This document shows, one piece after another, positions 26,791 to 36,300 of a stretch of DNA of 64,000 nucleotides (its first letter is position 1; each line of letters opens with the position of its first letter). The DNA is from Micromonospora coriariae (GTDB lineage: Bacteria; Actinomycetota; Actinomycetes; Mycobacteriales; Micromonosporaceae): NCBI RefSeq assembly GCF_900091455.1, contig NZ_LT607412.1, positions 3,534,001 through 3,598,000 on the forward strand. Reading direction: 5' to 3'. The notes beneath the pieces are model-generated. The model was not told the origin of the DNA. It was given only the letters and a program-made list of their open reading frames with translations, and made no database searches. The position numbers and the translations under genes were made by a program.

Positions 26791-29196
26791 ATGCATCCTC
26801 TCTTCGACATTCCCGCGTCCCCGCCTGCGCCGGAGTCCGCGCCGGCCCGTCCGGACCGGCCCCGGCCGGCCGCCGTCCGCCTCGATTCGCAGCAGCTGCT
26901 CGCCGGGCTGAACGGGCCGCAGCGCGACGCGGTCACCCACGCCGGCTCGCCGCTGTTGATCGTCGCCGGCGCCGGGTCCGGCAAGACCCGGGTGCTCACC
27001 CACCGGATCGCCTACCTGCTCGCCGCGCGGGACGTGCACCCCGGCGAGATCATCGCCATCACCTTCACCAACAAGGCGGCCGGCGAGATGAAGGAGCGGG
27101 TGGCCGCACTGGTCGGCCCGCGGGCCCGGCTGATGTGGGTGTCGACGTTCCACTCCGCGTGTGTCCGGATCCTGCGCGCCGAGCACGAGCACGCCGGGCT
27201 CAAGTCCACGTTCTCGATCTACGACGCGGACGACTCGCGCCGGCTGATGCAGCTGGTCACCCGCGAGCTGGACCTCGACCCGAAGCGCTATCCGGCGCGC
27301 GGGTTGGCCGCCCAGGTCTCCAACCTGAAGAACGAGCTGGTCGACCCGGAGCAGTTCGCGGAACGGGCCAAGGGGCCCAACGAGCGGGCGCTCGCCGAGG
27401 CGTACACGCTCTACCAGCGGCGGCTGCGCGAGGCGCACGCGCTGGACTTCGACGACCTGATCATGACCACGGTGCATCTGCTCCAGTCCCATCCGCACGT
27501 GGCCGAGAGCTACCGCCGTCGGTTCCGACACGTGCTGGTCGACGAATACCAGGACACCAACCACGCTCAGTACACGCTGATCAAGGAGCTGGTCTCCGGC
27601 ACCGCGGGGCTGGATCCGGCCGAGCTGTGCGTGGTCGGTGACGCCGACCAGTCGATCTACGCGTTCCGGGGCGCGACGATCCGCAACATCCTGGAGTTCG
27701 AGCGGGACTTCACCGACGCGCGGACGATCCTGCTGGAGCAGAACTACCGCTCCACCCAGACCATCCTGAACGCGGCCAACGCGGTGATCGACCGGAACAC
27801 CTCGCGCAAGCCGAAGCGGCTGTGGAGCGAGGCCGGCGCCGGCGAGCAGATCGTCGGCTACGTGGCCGACACCGAGCACGCCGAGGCGGACTGGGCGGCC
27901 CGGGAGATCGACCGTCTGGTCGACGCCGACGAGACCCGCCCCGGCGACGTCGCCGTCTTCTACCGCACCAACGCCCAGTCCCGGGTCTTCGAGGAGGTGT
28001 TCATCCGGGTCGGCCTGCCCTACAAGGTGGTCGGCGGAGTGCGCTTCTACGAGCGCAAGGAGGTCCGCGACGCGCTCGCGTACCTGCGTTCGGTGGTCAA
28101 CGACGACGACACGGTGAGCCTGCGGCGGGTGCTGAACACCCCGCGCCGGGGGATCGGCGACCGAGCGGAGGCGTGCGTCGAGGCGCTCTCCAGCCGCGAT
28201 CGGATCTCCTTCGGCGCGGCGCTGCGGCGGGCCCGCGAGGCGCCGGGCATCTCCAGCCGGGCGGCCAACGGCATCGCCGACTTCGTGGCGCTGCTCGACG
28301 GCGCCCGGGAGCTGGCCGAGACCGGCACTCCGGAGGAGGTGCTGGAGGCGCTGCTGACCCGTTCCGGCTACCTCACCGAGCTGGAGGAGAGCCTGGACCC
28401 GCAGGACGCCGGCCGGGTGGACAACCTCCAGGAGCTGGTCAGCGTCGCACGGGAGTACACCGAGCGGATCGAGGCGACCGGCGCCGAGGGCGAACGGGCC
28501 ACCCTGGCGGGCTTCCTGGAACAGGTCGCGCTGGTCGCCGACGCCGACCAGATCCCCTCCGACGATCCCGACCATCAGGGCGTCGTCACCCTGATGACGC
28601 TGCACACCGCCAAGGGACTGGAGTTCCCGGTGGTCTTCCTGACCGGGCTGGAGGACGGCGTCTTCCCGCACCTGCGTTCGCTGGGCGACACCCGTGAGCT
28701 GGAGGAGGAGCGCCGGCTGGCGTACGTCGGCATCACCCGGGCCCGACAGCGGCTCTACCTCTCCCGGGCGGTGACCCGCTCGGCCTGGGGGCAGCCGGCC
28801 TACAACCCTCCGTCGCGGTTCCTGGAGGAGCTGCCGCCGGAGCTGGTGCACTGGGAGCGCACCGAGGGGTCGTACACCTCGTGGGCCGGTGGGGGCGGCG
28901 GCGTCGGTGGTCGCGCGGACCGCGCGCCGGGCGTGCGAGGGACCTTCAGCGGGGGAACGCCGAAGGCGGCGCAGCTGGCCAAGCGGCTCGGTGTCGACGG
29001 CAGCCGCCTGACCACGGCCAGCGAGCTGCCGCAGGGGCCGAAGGTGGCGGCCGGTGACCGGGTCAACCACCAGCGGTACGGGTTGGGGCGGGTCGTCGCC
29101 GTCGAGGGGCACGGCCCGGGTGCCCGCGCGCAGATCGACTTCGGTGACCAGACCATGTGGCTGGTGTTGCGCCACGCCCCGATCGACAAGCTCTGA
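26791..29196 (+). CDS. pcrA: UvrD/PcrA family ATP-dependent DNA helicase
   Basis: An 801-residue superfamily 1A helicase acting in DNA repair and replication restart. Walker A AGAGSGKTR lies at 60-68; motif II is VDEYQDTNHAQ; motif III GDADQSIYAFRGA; motif IV region EQNYRSTQTILNAAN; motif V VTLMTLHTAKGLEFPVVFLT; motif VI LAYVGITRARQRLYL. The C-terminus has a Gly-rich linker and a small Tudor-like domain (VAAGDRVNHQRYGLGRVVAV) that in PcrA contacts RNA polymerase. Length matches actinobacterial PcrA/UvrD1. It starts at ATG 26791 with a -10 just upstream. It is transcribed alone and ends at a strong terminator. Confidence 0.95.
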   Translation: MHPLFDIPASPPAPESAPARPDRPRPAAVRLDSQQLLAGLNGPQRDAVTHAGSPLLIVAGAGSGKTRVLTHRIAYLLAARDVHPGEIIAITFTNKAAGEMKERVAALVGPRARLMWVSTFHSACVRILRAEHEHAGLKSTFSIYDADDSRRLMQLVTRELDLDPKRYPARGLAAQVSNLKNELVDPEQFAERAKGPNERALAEAYTLYQRRLREAHALDFDDLIMTTVHLLQSHPHVAESYRRRFRHVLVDEYQDTNHAQYTLIKELVSGTAGLDPAELCVVGDADQSIYAFRGATIRNILEFERDFTDARTILLEQNYRSTQTILNAANAVIDRNTSRKPKRLWSEAGAGEQIVGYVADTEHAEADWAAREIDRLVDADETRPGDVAVFYRTNAQSRVFEEVFIRVGLPYKVVGGVRFYERKEVRDALAYLRSVVNDDDTVSLRRVLNTPRRGIGDRAEACVEALSSRDRISFGAALRRAREAPGISSRAANGIADFVALLDGARELAETGTPEEVLEALLTRSGYLTELEESLDPQDAGRVDNLQELVSVAREYTERIEATGAEGERATLAGFLEQVALVADADQIPSDDPDHQGVVTLMTLHTAKGLEFPVVFLTGLEDGVFPHLRSLGDTRELEEERRLAYVGITRARQRLYLSRAVTRSAWGQPAYNPPSRFLEELPPELVHWERTEGSYTSWAGGGGGVGGRADRAPGVRGTFSGGTPKAAQLAKRLGVDGSRLTTASELPQGPKVAAGDRVNHQRYGLGRVVAVEGHGPGARAQIDFGDQTMWLVLRHAPIDKL

Positions 29197-29231
29197 CCCT
29201 GAGGACCGCGGGCGCTCAGATCCGCACTAGG

Positions 29232-29279
29232 TAAGGGAAATGGTGGCCTCCGCATCGCTGGAGGCCACCATTTCCCTTA
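29232..29279. terminator. Bidirectional terminator with 19-bp perfect stem
   Basis: TAAGGGAAATGGTGGCCTC at 29232-29250 is fully complementary to GAGGCCACCATTTCCCTTA at 29261-29279, with a ten-base loop. It lies between convergent pcrA and the M23 gene. The length and perfection exceed what is needed for termination, and its outer bases are unusually A+T-rich for this genome. Confidence 0.75.
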
Positions 29280-29295
29280 GGTTGGGTGCGTCGGC

Positions 29296-30060
29296 TCAGC
29301 AGCCCAGGTTGACGCCGTGGGCCCGCATGAACGGCGCCGGGTCGATCTGGTTCCACATGCCCTTGTGCACCTCGAAGTGCAGGTGCGGGCCGGTGGCGTC
29401 GCCCGTGGCGCCCTCGTAGCCGATCACCTGGCCGGCCTTGACCTTCTGACCCACGGTGACCGCGATGCGGCTCTGGTGGGCGTAGTGGGTCAGGTAGCCG
29501 TTGCCGTGGTCGACGAAGACGGAGTTGCCGTACCCGTCGGCGGCGTCACCGGCCTGGACGACCGTGCCGGCGGCCGCGGCGTGGATCGGCGTGCCGGAGG
29601 GCAGCGCCAGGTCGATACCGGCGTGCAGGGTGCCCCAGCGCTGGCCGTAGCAGGACGTGACCGAGGCGCCCGGCATCGGGTCGACCCAGGCCGGCGTCGG
29701 CTTGGTGGTTCTCTTCGGCTTGGGCTTCGGCTTCGCGGTGGCCGTCTTCGTCGGCGCCGGGCTGACGCTGGCCGCCGTGGGGGCCGTCGGGCTGGCCGAG
29801 GGGGAGACCTGCGCGTTCGGCTCGCGGGCGGAGCGGTCCGCCCGGCTGGCGGCCTCGGCCCGGGACTGCGCGTCCAGGGAGACGGCGGTGGGCGTCGGGC
29901 GGTCCGGGCCGGTGGTGGCGACGGCGACGCCGCCCAGGCCGAGGGCCACCAGGGCGGCCGCGCCGAGCACGATCAGGCGGTTCCGCCGGCCGGCGCGCTG
30001 CGGCCGCTCGGCGGCGGTGTCGGGGGTGTTCTCGTTCTGGACGGGGCTGTCTTCCTGCAC
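29296..30060 (-). CDS. M23 family (LytM-type) peptidase, copy 1
   Basis: A 254-residue membrane-anchored wall hydrolase. GTG 30060 follows GAAGGTCC. The first 30 residues are acidic and basic cytoplasmic, then one membrane segment (LIVLGAAALVALGLGGVAVA), a Pro/Ala/Thr linker with a run of alternating Lys-Pro, and a C-terminal M23 domain (about 145-250). Zinc ligands are present: HAGIDLALPSG (His and Asp) and HLHFEVH, with THYAHQ in between. The domain should cleave peptidoglycan cross-links or act in daughter-cell separation. The neighbouring gene encodes a second M23 protein of the same layout, ending at its own terminator. Confidence 0.9.
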   Translation of the reverse strand: MQEDSPVQNENTPDTAAERPQRAGRRNRLIVLGAAALVALGLGGVAVATTGPDRPTPTAVSLDAQSRAEAASRADRSAREPNAQVSPSASPTAPTAASVSPAPTKTATAKPKPKPKRTTKPTPAWVDPMPGASVTSCYGQRWGTLHAGIDLALPSGTPIHAAAAGTVVQAGDAADGYGNSVFVDHGNGYLTHYAHQSRIAVTVGQKVKAGQVIGYEGATGDATGPHLHFEVHKGMWNQIDPAPFMRAHGVNLGC

Positions 30061-30282
30061 GGCGGACCTTCACAGTCGAGGGGGCACTTGACCTCGAAAT
30101 ACTGGTGTCGGGCAGAGCCGGGACAGGTACGGGGACCGGGTGGCCAGCCGACGGGTCGGGTGCCACCTGTCCGGATATGCCCCGCTCAGGGGTATTCCAT
30201 CCCGAAAATTGATCTTGGTGTTCAGTGGCGCCGGCCACACTCGGTGCTGTGATCCAGCAGACATTCGGTCCACACCAGCGAC

Positions 30283-30316
30283 AAAAAACCGCCCGGATCA
30301 ACAGATCCGGGCGGTC
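30283..30316 (-). terminator. Intrinsic terminator of M23 copy 2
   Basis: On the minus strand ACCGCCCGGATC pairs with GATCCGGGCGGT around a short loop, followed by a run of six T (plus-strand A at 30283-30288). A textbook terminator, 19 bases after the stop at 30335. It separates transcription of the two M23 genes. Confidence 0.9.
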
Positions 30317-30334
30317 AACGGTCAGTACGCAGCG

Positions 30335-31042
30335 TCAGGACGCGGCTACCTCGTTGTAGATTGCCTCGACTCCCAGCTTGATGTCCACTCTGCGGTCTTC
30401 CAGGAACGGCACGGGGTCGATCGGCTCGCCCTTGACATGGATCTCAAGATGCAGGTGGGTGCCGTAGGCGTGGCCGGTCTGGCCGACCAGGCCGAGCTGA
30501 TCGCCCGCCTTGACCCGCTGCCCCTCCTTGACGCTCAGGGCGGAGGAGTGGCCGTAGATGGCCTCGCTGCCGTCGGCGTGCTGGACGATCACCGCGTAGC
30601 CGTACCCGCCGAACCAGCCGGCCTTGGTGACCAGCCCGTCGTGGATCGCCACGTAGGGCGTGCCCTCGGCGACCACCAGGTCCACGCCGGTGTGCATCTT
30701 GCCCCAGCGCACCCCGTAGGGAGAGTTGAAGTCGTAGCCCTGCAGTGGCAGCAACCAGAGCTCGGGCTCGGCCGCGTCGTTGCCCCGGTCTGCGCGGGAG
30801 GCGCGGTCGGCGTTGTCGGCACGGGCCGCGGCGTCCTGGCTGGTGATCGACGCCTGCTTCAGCTCGTCGAGCACCGACGGGCTGACGTCCTTGGCGTCCG
30901 GAAGGGCGCTGGCGCCGAGCGCGACGATGCCGGCTCCGACGAAGGCGGTGGTGACGACCGCGGCGTAACGGCTGCGCGGGGGGGTGGGTACGCGGCGACG
31001 ACCGCGATATCTATCGGGCTCAGACGACAGGCGCTGGCGCAC
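30335..31042 (-). CDS. M23 family (LytM-type) peptidase, copy 2
   Basis: A 235-residue protein from GTG 31042, chosen because GGAGGG lies five bases upstream; the open frame continues to TTG 31147 (270 residues), which lacks a ribosome site but cannot be excluded. A basic start leads into a membrane segment (AAVVTTAFVGAGIVALGASA), a short helical linker rich in Ala, Arg and Asp, and a C-terminal M23 domain. The zinc motif is complete: HTGVDLVVAEG and HLHLEIH, with IYGHSSAL in between. Probable peptidoglycan endopeptidase at the outer face of the membrane. It is a paralogue of the protein at 29296. Confidence 0.85.
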   Translation of the reverse strand: MRQRLSSEPDRYRGRRRVPTPPRSRYAAVVTTAFVGAGIVALGASALPDAKDVSPSVLDELKQASITSQDAAARADNADRASRADRGNDAAEPELWLLPLQGYDFNSPYGVRWGKMHTGVDLVVAEGTPYVAIHDGLVTKAGWFGGYGYAVIVQHADGSEAIYGHSSALSVKEGQRVKAGDQLGLVGQTGHAYGTHLHLEIHVKGEPIDPVPFLEDRRVDIKLGVEAIYNEVAAS

Positions 31043-31488
31043 GCACACCCTCCGTTGTCGGGGTTCCGAGGCGGCCGGTGGAGGTTCGTGAAGCTCCGGT
31101 GAACCTCCGCTGACCGCGTCGTCACCCGTCCTTGGACTTGATGACAACCGTGGACACGTTAGCCAACCACCAGACGAGTCACAAGCCAGAGCGCCGAATT
31201 GGCGTGTCGGTCTGTCCGTTTGCGTCCATGATTGTCACGCCTCGTGACGTCAATCGGTGCCCTCGTTACTGCCCGTTCGTCGCCGACCGTGACCGGTCCG
31301 GCGGAGTCGTCCGGCTTGACGACGAGGGCCGTCGGAGTCCGGCGGGTGCCGACCCGTACTCGCCGTGACCGTTTCCCGGGGCTGGCGCAGCGCCGGGCGT
31401 GTTTTCCGGCCCGGATTTCCCGGGCCCGGCCGGCCGGGTTACCGTTCGTTCAGGTGAAGGCCGTGAAGCCGGTGAAAGGTGTGCGCTG
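31043..31488. other. Divergent intergenic region with GTCAC-N5-GTGAC palindrome
   Basis: About 445 bases (340 if the M23 gene starts at 31147) between divergent genes. I find no gene. GTCACGCCTCGTGAC at 31234-31248 is a palindrome with five central bases; the same GTCAC-N5-GTGAC pattern occurs at 45871-45885. No clear -35/-10 pair could be placed, and no cyclic-di-AMP riboswitch was recognised, although such switches often precede wall-hydrolase genes. Confidence 0.4.
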
Positions 31489-31893
31489 ATGAGCTCTCGT
31501 ATTCGGGTCGTCGTCGCCAAGCCAGGCCTGGACGGCCACGACCGGGGCGCCAAGGTGGTCGCGCGGGCCCTGCGGGACGCCGGGATGGAGGTCGTCTACA
31601 CCGGCCTGCACCAGACTCCCGAGCAGATCGTGGAGACCGCCATCCAGGAGGACGCCGACGCGGTCGGTCTCTCCGTTCTCTCCGGCGCGCACATGACGCT
31701 CTTCCGTCGGGTGCTGGAACTGCTCGGCGAGCGGGACGCGCGGGACATCGTCGTGTTCGGCGGCGGCATCATCCCCAACGGCGACATCCCCGAGTTGGAG
31801 AAGCTGGGCGTCGCCAAGATCTTCACGCCGGGCGCCACCACCCAGTCGATCGTGGAGTGGGTCCGGCAGAACGTCGCGCAGCCGGTCGCCTGA
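31489..31893 (+). CDS. Stand-alone cobalamin-binding subunit of an acyl-CoA mutase
   Basis: A 134-residue protein equal to the C-terminal B12-binding domain of methylmalonyl-CoA mutase-type enzymes. ATG 31489 follows GAAAGGTG. The cobalamin-ligating motif is [20 protein letters not shown] (DxHxxG with the axial His), followed by [19 protein letters not shown] and [19 protein letters not shown], which wrap the cofactor tail. Small subunits of this size occur in isobutyryl-CoA and hydroxyisobutyryl-type mutases of actinomycetes, which pair with a separately encoded large subunit. None is present here, so the partner and substrate are open. It ends in its own terminator. Confidence 0.88.
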   Translation: MSSRIRVVVAKPGLDGHDRGAKVVARALRDAGMEVVYTGLHQTPEQIVETAIQEDADAVGLSVLSGAHMTLFRRVLELLGERDARDIVVFGGGIIPNGDIPELEKLGVAKIFTPGATTQSIVEWVRQNVAQPVA

Positions 31894-31933
31894 GGCACGC
31901 CGGAACGGATCGTCGGCGGGGCCGGGCACGGGG

Positions 31934-31970
31934 GAGGGGCCGGACGCACCCCTCACACGTCCGGCCCCTC
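31934..31970 (+). terminator. Terminator of the cobalamin-binding subunit gene
   Basis: GAGGGGCCGGACG at 31934-31946 is exactly complementary to CGTCCGGCCCCTC at 31958-31970, with an 11-base loop, followed by TATG. It sits 41 bases after the stop. Confidence 0.8.
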
Positions 31971-32192
31971 TATGCACGATGCCCCGCCGCCACCCCTCGA
32001 CCGACAGGGCATCGGCCGTCTCCCGTCATCGCGCTGATCAGCGCTCCGACACCTGACTCAACGACGCCCCGACGGCCGGGTTACGCACCCTCGGCAACAT
32101 CGCCCGGACGGCTGACGCCGCCCGCGCCGCGCCGGGAACCGGCCGTGTCCGACGCCTGGTTGTGCATTACCGCACACCGTGCACCCGCTCGG
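31971..32192. other. Intergenic spacer before the sucCD promoter
   Basis: About 220 bases between the terminator of the mutase subunit gene and the sucCD promoter. With the adjoining leader the gene-free stretch is 430 bases. I see no gene or clear structure; the composition is less G+C-biased at third positions of any frame, as expected for non-coding DNA. Confidence 0.4.
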
Positions 32193-32220
32193 TTGCCGGT
32201 CGTGCCCACCTCGCTAGGCT
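32193..32220 (+). promoter_or_regulatory. Promoter of sucCD
   Basis: TTGCCG at 32193-32198 and TAGGCT at 32215-32220 are separated by 16 bases, a good match to the principal actinobacterial sigma factor pattern. Transcription would start near 32227 and leave a leader of about 95 bases before sucC. Confidence 0.55.
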
Positions 32221-32323
32221 GCGGCCAATGGCCTGTGTCAAGTGATGACAGGCGTCAAACTGTTTTCTGAACGCTGGTGGCGGCGCGACGGCGCGCCGCG
32301 GAGACGGGACGGGACGCGCAATC

Positions 32324-33502
32324 GTGGACCTGTACGAGTACCAGGGGCGGGACCTGTTCGAGCGGCACGGCTTGCCCGTGCTCGCCGGCGGCGTCGCCAC
32401 TACCCCGGAGGAGGCCCGCGCGATCGCCGAACGCCTCGGCGGTCGGGTGGTCGTCAAGGCGCAGGTGAAGGTCGGCGGCCGAGGCAAGGCCGGCGGCGTC
32501 AAGCTGGCCGAGGGCCCGGATGAGGCGGTGGCCAGGGCCACCGACATCCTCGGCATGGACATCAAGGGTCACACCGTCCACAAGGTCATGATCACGGTGA
32601 CCGCGGACGTGGCCGAGGAGTACTACTTCTCGTACCTGCTCGACCGGGCGAACCGCACCTTCCTCTGCATCGCCAGCGTCGCCGGCGGCATGGACATCGA
32701 GCAGGTCGCCGCCGAAACCCCGGATCGCGTGGTCAAGGCTCCGATCGACGCGAACGTCGGCGTCGACGAGGCCAAGGCGCGGGAGATCGTTTCCGCGGCC
32801 GGCTTCCCGGCCGAGGTCGCCGACCAGGTGGTCGAGGTGGCCGTCGGCCTGTGGCAGGCGTTCGTCGCCGAGGACGCCACCCTGGTCGAGGTCAACCCGC
32901 TGGCGAAGAACGGCGACGGGCGGATGCTGCTGCTCGACGCCAAGATCACCCTTGACGAGAACGCCGCGTTCCGGCACCCGGACCACGAGGCCCTGGTCGA
33001 CCAGGCCTCGGTGGACCCGCTGGAGCAGGCCGCCAAGGAGAAGGACCTCAACTACGTCAAGCTCGACGGCGAGGTCGGCATCATCGGCAACGGCGCGGGT
33101 CTGGTCATGTCGACCCTCGACGTGGTCGCGTACGCCGGTGAGCGGCACGGCAACGTCAAGCCGGCCAACTTCCTCGACATCGGCGGCGGCGCGAGCGCCG
33201 CGGTGATGGCGAACGGCCTGGAGATCGTCCTCTCCGACCCGTCGGTGAAGAGCGTCTTCGTCAACGTCTTCGGCGGGATCACCGCCTGCGACGCGGTCGC
33301 CAACGGCATCGTGCAGGCGCTGGCCCTGCTGGAGCAGCGTGGTGAGAAGGTCACCAAGCCGCTCGTCGTCCGCCTCGACGGCAACAACGCCGAGGCCGGA
33401 CGGGCGATCCTCGACGACGCGAACAACCCGCTGATCCAGCGGGTCGACACCATGGACGGCGCGGCCGAGCGGGCCGCCGAGCTGGCAGCTGCGGGGGTCT
33501 GA
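32324..33502 (+). CDS. sucC: Succinyl-CoA ligase (ADP-forming) subunit beta
   Basis: A 392-residue ATP-grasp subunit that binds nucleotide and succinate in the TCA cycle step succinyl-CoA to succinate. GTG 32324 follows GGGACGGGAC. Features: [20 protein letters not shown] at the start, [20 protein letters not shown] of the ATP-grasp fold, VEVNPLAKN for metal binding, [10 protein letters not shown] and [12 protein letters not shown], then [11 protein letters not shown] and [16 protein letters not shown]. The length is typical. sucD follows after two bases, forming one operon. Confidence 0.97.
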   Translation: MDLYEYQGRDLFERHGLPVLAGGVATTPEEARAIAERLGGRVVVKAQVKVGGRGKAGGVKLAEGPDEAVARATDILGMDIKGHTVHKVMITVTADVAEEYYFSYLLDRANRTFLCIASVAGGMDIEQVAAETPDRVVKAPIDANVGVDEAKAREIVSAAGFPAEVADQVVEVAVGLWQAFVAEDATLVEVNPLAKNGDGRMLLLDAKITLDENAAFRHPDHEALVDQASVDPLEQAAKEKDLNYVKLDGEVGIIGNGAGLVMSTLDVVAYAGERHGNVKPANFLDIGGGASAAVMANGLEIVLSDPSVKSVFVNVFGGITACDAVANGIVQALALLEQRGEKVTKPLVVRLDGNNAEAGRAILDDANNPLIQRVDTMDGAAERAAELAAAGV

Positions 33503-33504
33503 TC

Positions 33505-34392
33505 ATGGCTATCTGGCTGACCAAGGACTCCAAGGTCATCGTGCAGGGGATGACCGGTTCCGAGGGTTCCAAGCACACCCGGCGGATGCTCGCCGCCGGC
33601 ACCAACGTCGTCGGTGGCGTCAACCCGCGCAAGGCGGGCCAGAAGGTCGACTTCGACGGCACAGAGCTGCCGGTCTTCGCGTCCGTCGCGGACGCGATGG
33701 CCGAGACCGGGGCGGACGTCACTGTCATCTTCGTGCCGCCGCAGTTCACCAAGGCCGCCGTGGTCGAGGCGATCGACGCCGCGATCCCGCTGGCCGTGGT
33801 GATCACCGAGGGTGTGCCGGTGCACGACACCGCCGCTTTCTGGGCGTACAACCTGGCGCAGGGCGAGCGGACCCGGATCATCGGGCCGAACTGCCCGGGC
33901 ATCGCCTCGCCGGGCGCCTCCAACGCCGGCATCATCCCGGCCGACATCACCGGCTCCGGCCGAATCGGCCTGGTCAGCAAGAGCGGCACCCTGACCTACC
34001 AGATGATGTACGAGCTGCGCGACATCGGATTCTCCACCTGCGTCGGCATCGGTGGCGACCCGATCATCGGGACCACCCACATCGACGCCCTGAAGGCGTT
34101 CGAGGCCGACCCGGAGACCGACGCCATCGTCATGATCGGTGAGATCGGCGGTGACGCTGAGGAGCGGGCCGCCGAGTTCATCAAGGCGAACGTCACCAAG
34201 CCGGTGGTCGGTTACATCGCCGGCTTCACCGCGCCGCCCGGCAAGACCATGGGCCACGCCGGGGCGATCATCTCCGGTTCGGCCGGCACCGCCGAGGCGA
34301 AGCAGGCGGCGCTGGAGGCGGTCGGAGTCAAGGTCGGCAAGACGCCGACCGAGACCGCCCGCCTGATGCGCGAGATCATGTCCGGCAGCTGA
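33505..34392 (+). CDS. sucD: Succinyl-CoA ligase subunit alpha
   Basis: A 295-residue subunit with the CoA-binding Rossmann domain ([19 protein letters not shown]) and the phosphorylated active-site histidine, His251 in [52 protein letters not shown] and [20 protein letters not shown] are standard. ATG 33505 is two bases after the sucC stop. The order sucC-sucD followed by perM, purN and purH is shared with mycobacteria. Confidence 0.97.
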   Translation: MAIWLTKDSKVIVQGMTGSEGSKHTRRMLAAGTNVVGGVNPRKAGQKVDFDGTELPVFASVADAMAETGADVTVIFVPPQFTKAAVVEAIDAAIPLAVVITEGVPVHDTAAFWAYNLAQGERTRIIGPNCPGIASPGASNAGIIPADITGSGRIGLVSKSGTLTYQMMYELRDIGFSTCVGIGGDPIIGTTHIDALKAFEADPETDAIVMIGEIGGDAEERAAEFIKANVTKPVVGYIAGFTAPPGKTMGHAGAIISGSAGTAEAKQAALEAVGVKVGKTPTETARLMREIMSGS

Positions 34393-34408
34393 ACGGACCA
34401 GGCAACAC

Positions 34409-34445
34409 CGCAGGGGGTCGACCGGTTCCGGTCGGCCCCCTGCGC
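34409..34445 (+). terminator. Terminator of sucCD
   Basis: CGCAGGGGGTCGACCGG and CCGGTCGGCCCCCTGCG form a 17-base stem with one mismatch around TT, 17 bases after the sucD stop. Confidence 0.75.
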
Positions 34446-34522
34446 GCACCACCCGGGAGATCCGTGTCGACGGCCGTGGCGGCCTGCGGTACGAGCATCG
34501 GCTCGTCGGCTGACCAGCCCGC

Positions 34523-34789
34523 TCAGTCGTTGTTCCAGAACGGGTAGTTGCCGGTGGAGCGCAGGATCGCTCCGCCGATGATGTTGATCACGCCGAACGC
34601 GATGGCGAGGTAGCCGAGGACCGGCGACTGGTTGTACCGCCGGGCGTCGCGGATGGACAGGTAGCCGAAGATGATGCCGAGGATGCCGCAGCAGATCAGG
34701 CCCAGCACGATGCCCAGCACGCCCCAGAGGGTGGTCCGGTCCCGTCCCCTCGCCGGTGGTGGCGGGGGCGGCGGGTATGCGCTCGTCAC
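34523..34789 (-). CDS. Small DUF4190-type membrane protein
   Basis: An 88-residue protein. GTG 34789 has GGGAG upstream. The start is a Pro-rich cytoplasmic lead; then two hydrophobic segments, WGVLGIVLGLICCGILGIIF and VLGYLAIAFGVINIIGGAIL, enclose the YLSIRDARRY loop. This two-helix plan with a Gly-rich first helix matches DUF4190 proteins, whose function is not known. It is transcribed toward the sucD end and divergently from perM. A second family member is at 36350. Confidence 0.8.
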   Translation of the reverse strand: MTSAYPPPPPPPARGRDRTTLWGVLGIVLGLICCGILGIIFGYLSIRDARRYNQSPVLGYLAIAFGVINIIGGAILRSTGNYPFWNND

Positions 34790-34990
34790 GGCGTACTCCC
34801 GGAAGTCATGGACGGTGGGTCGACCTGGACCGCGACCGGCGGATCCGACCCGGGCGGCGGCGACAGCCGATCCCTCAGGGCCGAGGCTAGACCGGGCCGC
34901 TCGTCCCGAAGCCGGATTCGGTCAACTCGCCGCCCTTCGGGGTGGCTTAACGGACTGCTCCCGCACCCGGGACGTGCCAGAGTAGAGCGG

Positions 34991-36280
34991 ATGTCCCCCG
35001 TCACCCCTGACCATCCGAGCCGTGCCGGCGGTGTGAGTGCCGACGACCGGCCCGTCGGCCGTGCCGTGCCGGCCCGGCGGGTGCCCGCACCCCGCGCCGG
35101 TGGGTCGCCGCGCGGGCGCGCACCACTGCCCGTCGCCGCCGGGGTGGCCGCCGGCTGGGCCGCACTCACCTCGTACCTGCCGGTCGCCATCGTGCTCGGC
35201 CTGGTCCAGCTCGGCGCGGATTCCGCGACTCTGAGCGGCACAGTGCGCACCGCGCTGGCCGGCTGGCTCCTCGGGCACGGTGTGCCGCTGCGCACCGAGT
35301 CCGGCCCGTTCGCGCTCGCCCCACTGGCGCTGACCGTGCTGGCGCTCTGGCGGCTGACCCGGGCCGGCGTGCACGTCAGCCGCGCGATCGGGGCCCGCGA
35401 CACCCGCTCACCGCGCCGCGCGCTGCTCGCCGCGGGCGCGGTCGGCATGGCGTACGCGCTGCTCGGCGCCCTGGCGGCGGTGCTGGTCGGCGCCGGTGGG
35501 CCGGCGGTGTCCCCGATACGGGCGGCAGCCACGTTCGCGGTCGTCGGCACGCTCGCCGCGCTGGTCGGCGCGACCCGGATCACCGCCGTCACCCGGCTGC
35601 TCGTCGCCCGGATGCCGGGTCCACTACGGGACGGCGTGCGCACCGGGCTGGTGGCCGTGCTGCTGCTGCTCGGGGCGGGTGCCGGCGCGGCCGGCCTGGC
35701 GGTGGCCACCAGCGGTGGGGATGCGGCGGACATGATCGGGGCGTACCGGACCGGGGTGGCAGGGCAGGCCGGCATCACGCTGGTAAGCGTGGCGTACGCG
35801 CCGAACGCCGCGATCTGGTCGACGAGTTATCTACTCGGGCCGGGCTTCATGGTCGGCACCGACACCGCGGTCCGCACCAGTGAGGTGTCGGTCGGCGCGC
35901 TGCCGGCCGTACCGCTGCTCGCCGGCCTGCCGCGCGGCCCGGTGGACGGCCTCGGCGCCCTGCTGCTCGCGGTGCCGGTGCTGGTCGGGATGGTCGCCGG
36001 CTGGCTGCTCGCCCGGCGGGTGGCCCGGGTCGCCGGGCCGGAGCGGGCCCCGCGGCGCTGGGCCCAGTTGCTGGCGCCGGCAGCGTTGGCCGGGCCGGTG
36101 GCCGGCGTGCTGGTCGGCGTGGCCGCCAAGGTCTCCGGCGGCCCGCTCGGCGCCGGCCGGCTGGCGCAGCTCGGGCCGGTGGCCTGGCAGGTCGGCCTCG
36201 TGACGGGCGGTGTCATCGCGGTTGGCGCGCTGCTCGGTGCCGCCGCCACCCGCGCGCTCACCCGTGCCCCAGCTCAGTGA
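34991..36280 (+). CDS. perM: PerM/DUF6350-like multi-pass membrane protein
   Basis: A 429-residue integral membrane protein. ATG 34991 is preferred; the frame is open to 34808 but that part has shadow-like composition. After a basic Pro/Arg lead come about nine to ten hydrophobic segments (for example LPVAAGVAAGWAALTSYLPV and VAIVLGLVQLGA). WLLGHGVPLRTESGPFALAP is the conserved first external loop of the family; TLVSVAYAPNAAIWSTSYLL and GPGFMVGT follow later. Its place directly before purN-purH and near sucCD equals that of mycobacterial PerM, which supports cell division under stress. Function here is by analogy. Confidence 0.75.
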   Translation: MSPVTPDHPSRAGGVSADDRPVGRAVPARRVPAPRAGGSPRGRAPLPVAAGVAAGWAALTSYLPVAIVLGLVQLGADSATLSGTVRTALAGWLLGHGVPLRTESGPFALAPLALTVLALWRLTRAGVHVSRAIGARDTRSPRRALLAAGAVGMAYALLGALAAVLVGAGGPAVSPIRAAATFAVVGTLAALVGATRITAVTRLLVARMPGPLRDGVRTGLVAVLLLLGAGAGAAGLAVATSGGDAADMIGAYRTGVAGQAGITLVSVAYAPNAAIWSTSYLLGPGFMVGTDTAVRTSEVSVGALPAVPLLAGLPRGPVDGLGALLLAVPVLVGMVAGWLLARRVARVAGPERAPRRWAQLLAPAALAGPVAGVLVGVAAKVSGGPLGAGRLAQLGPVAWQVGLVTGGVIAVGALLGAAATRALTRAPAQ

Positions 36281-36300
36281 CCACGCGCCACCGGTGCGAC

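Noticed and set aside
26704..29175. 823-codon minus-strand frame opposite pcrA
   Set aside because: Antisense shadow; pcrA has every helicase motif in the other frame.
29989..30280. Possible cyclic-di-AMP (ydaO-type) riboswitch upstream of the first M23 gene
   Set aside because: Such switches often precede wall hydrolases, but the conserved core segments could not be found on either strand here or at 31043-31488.
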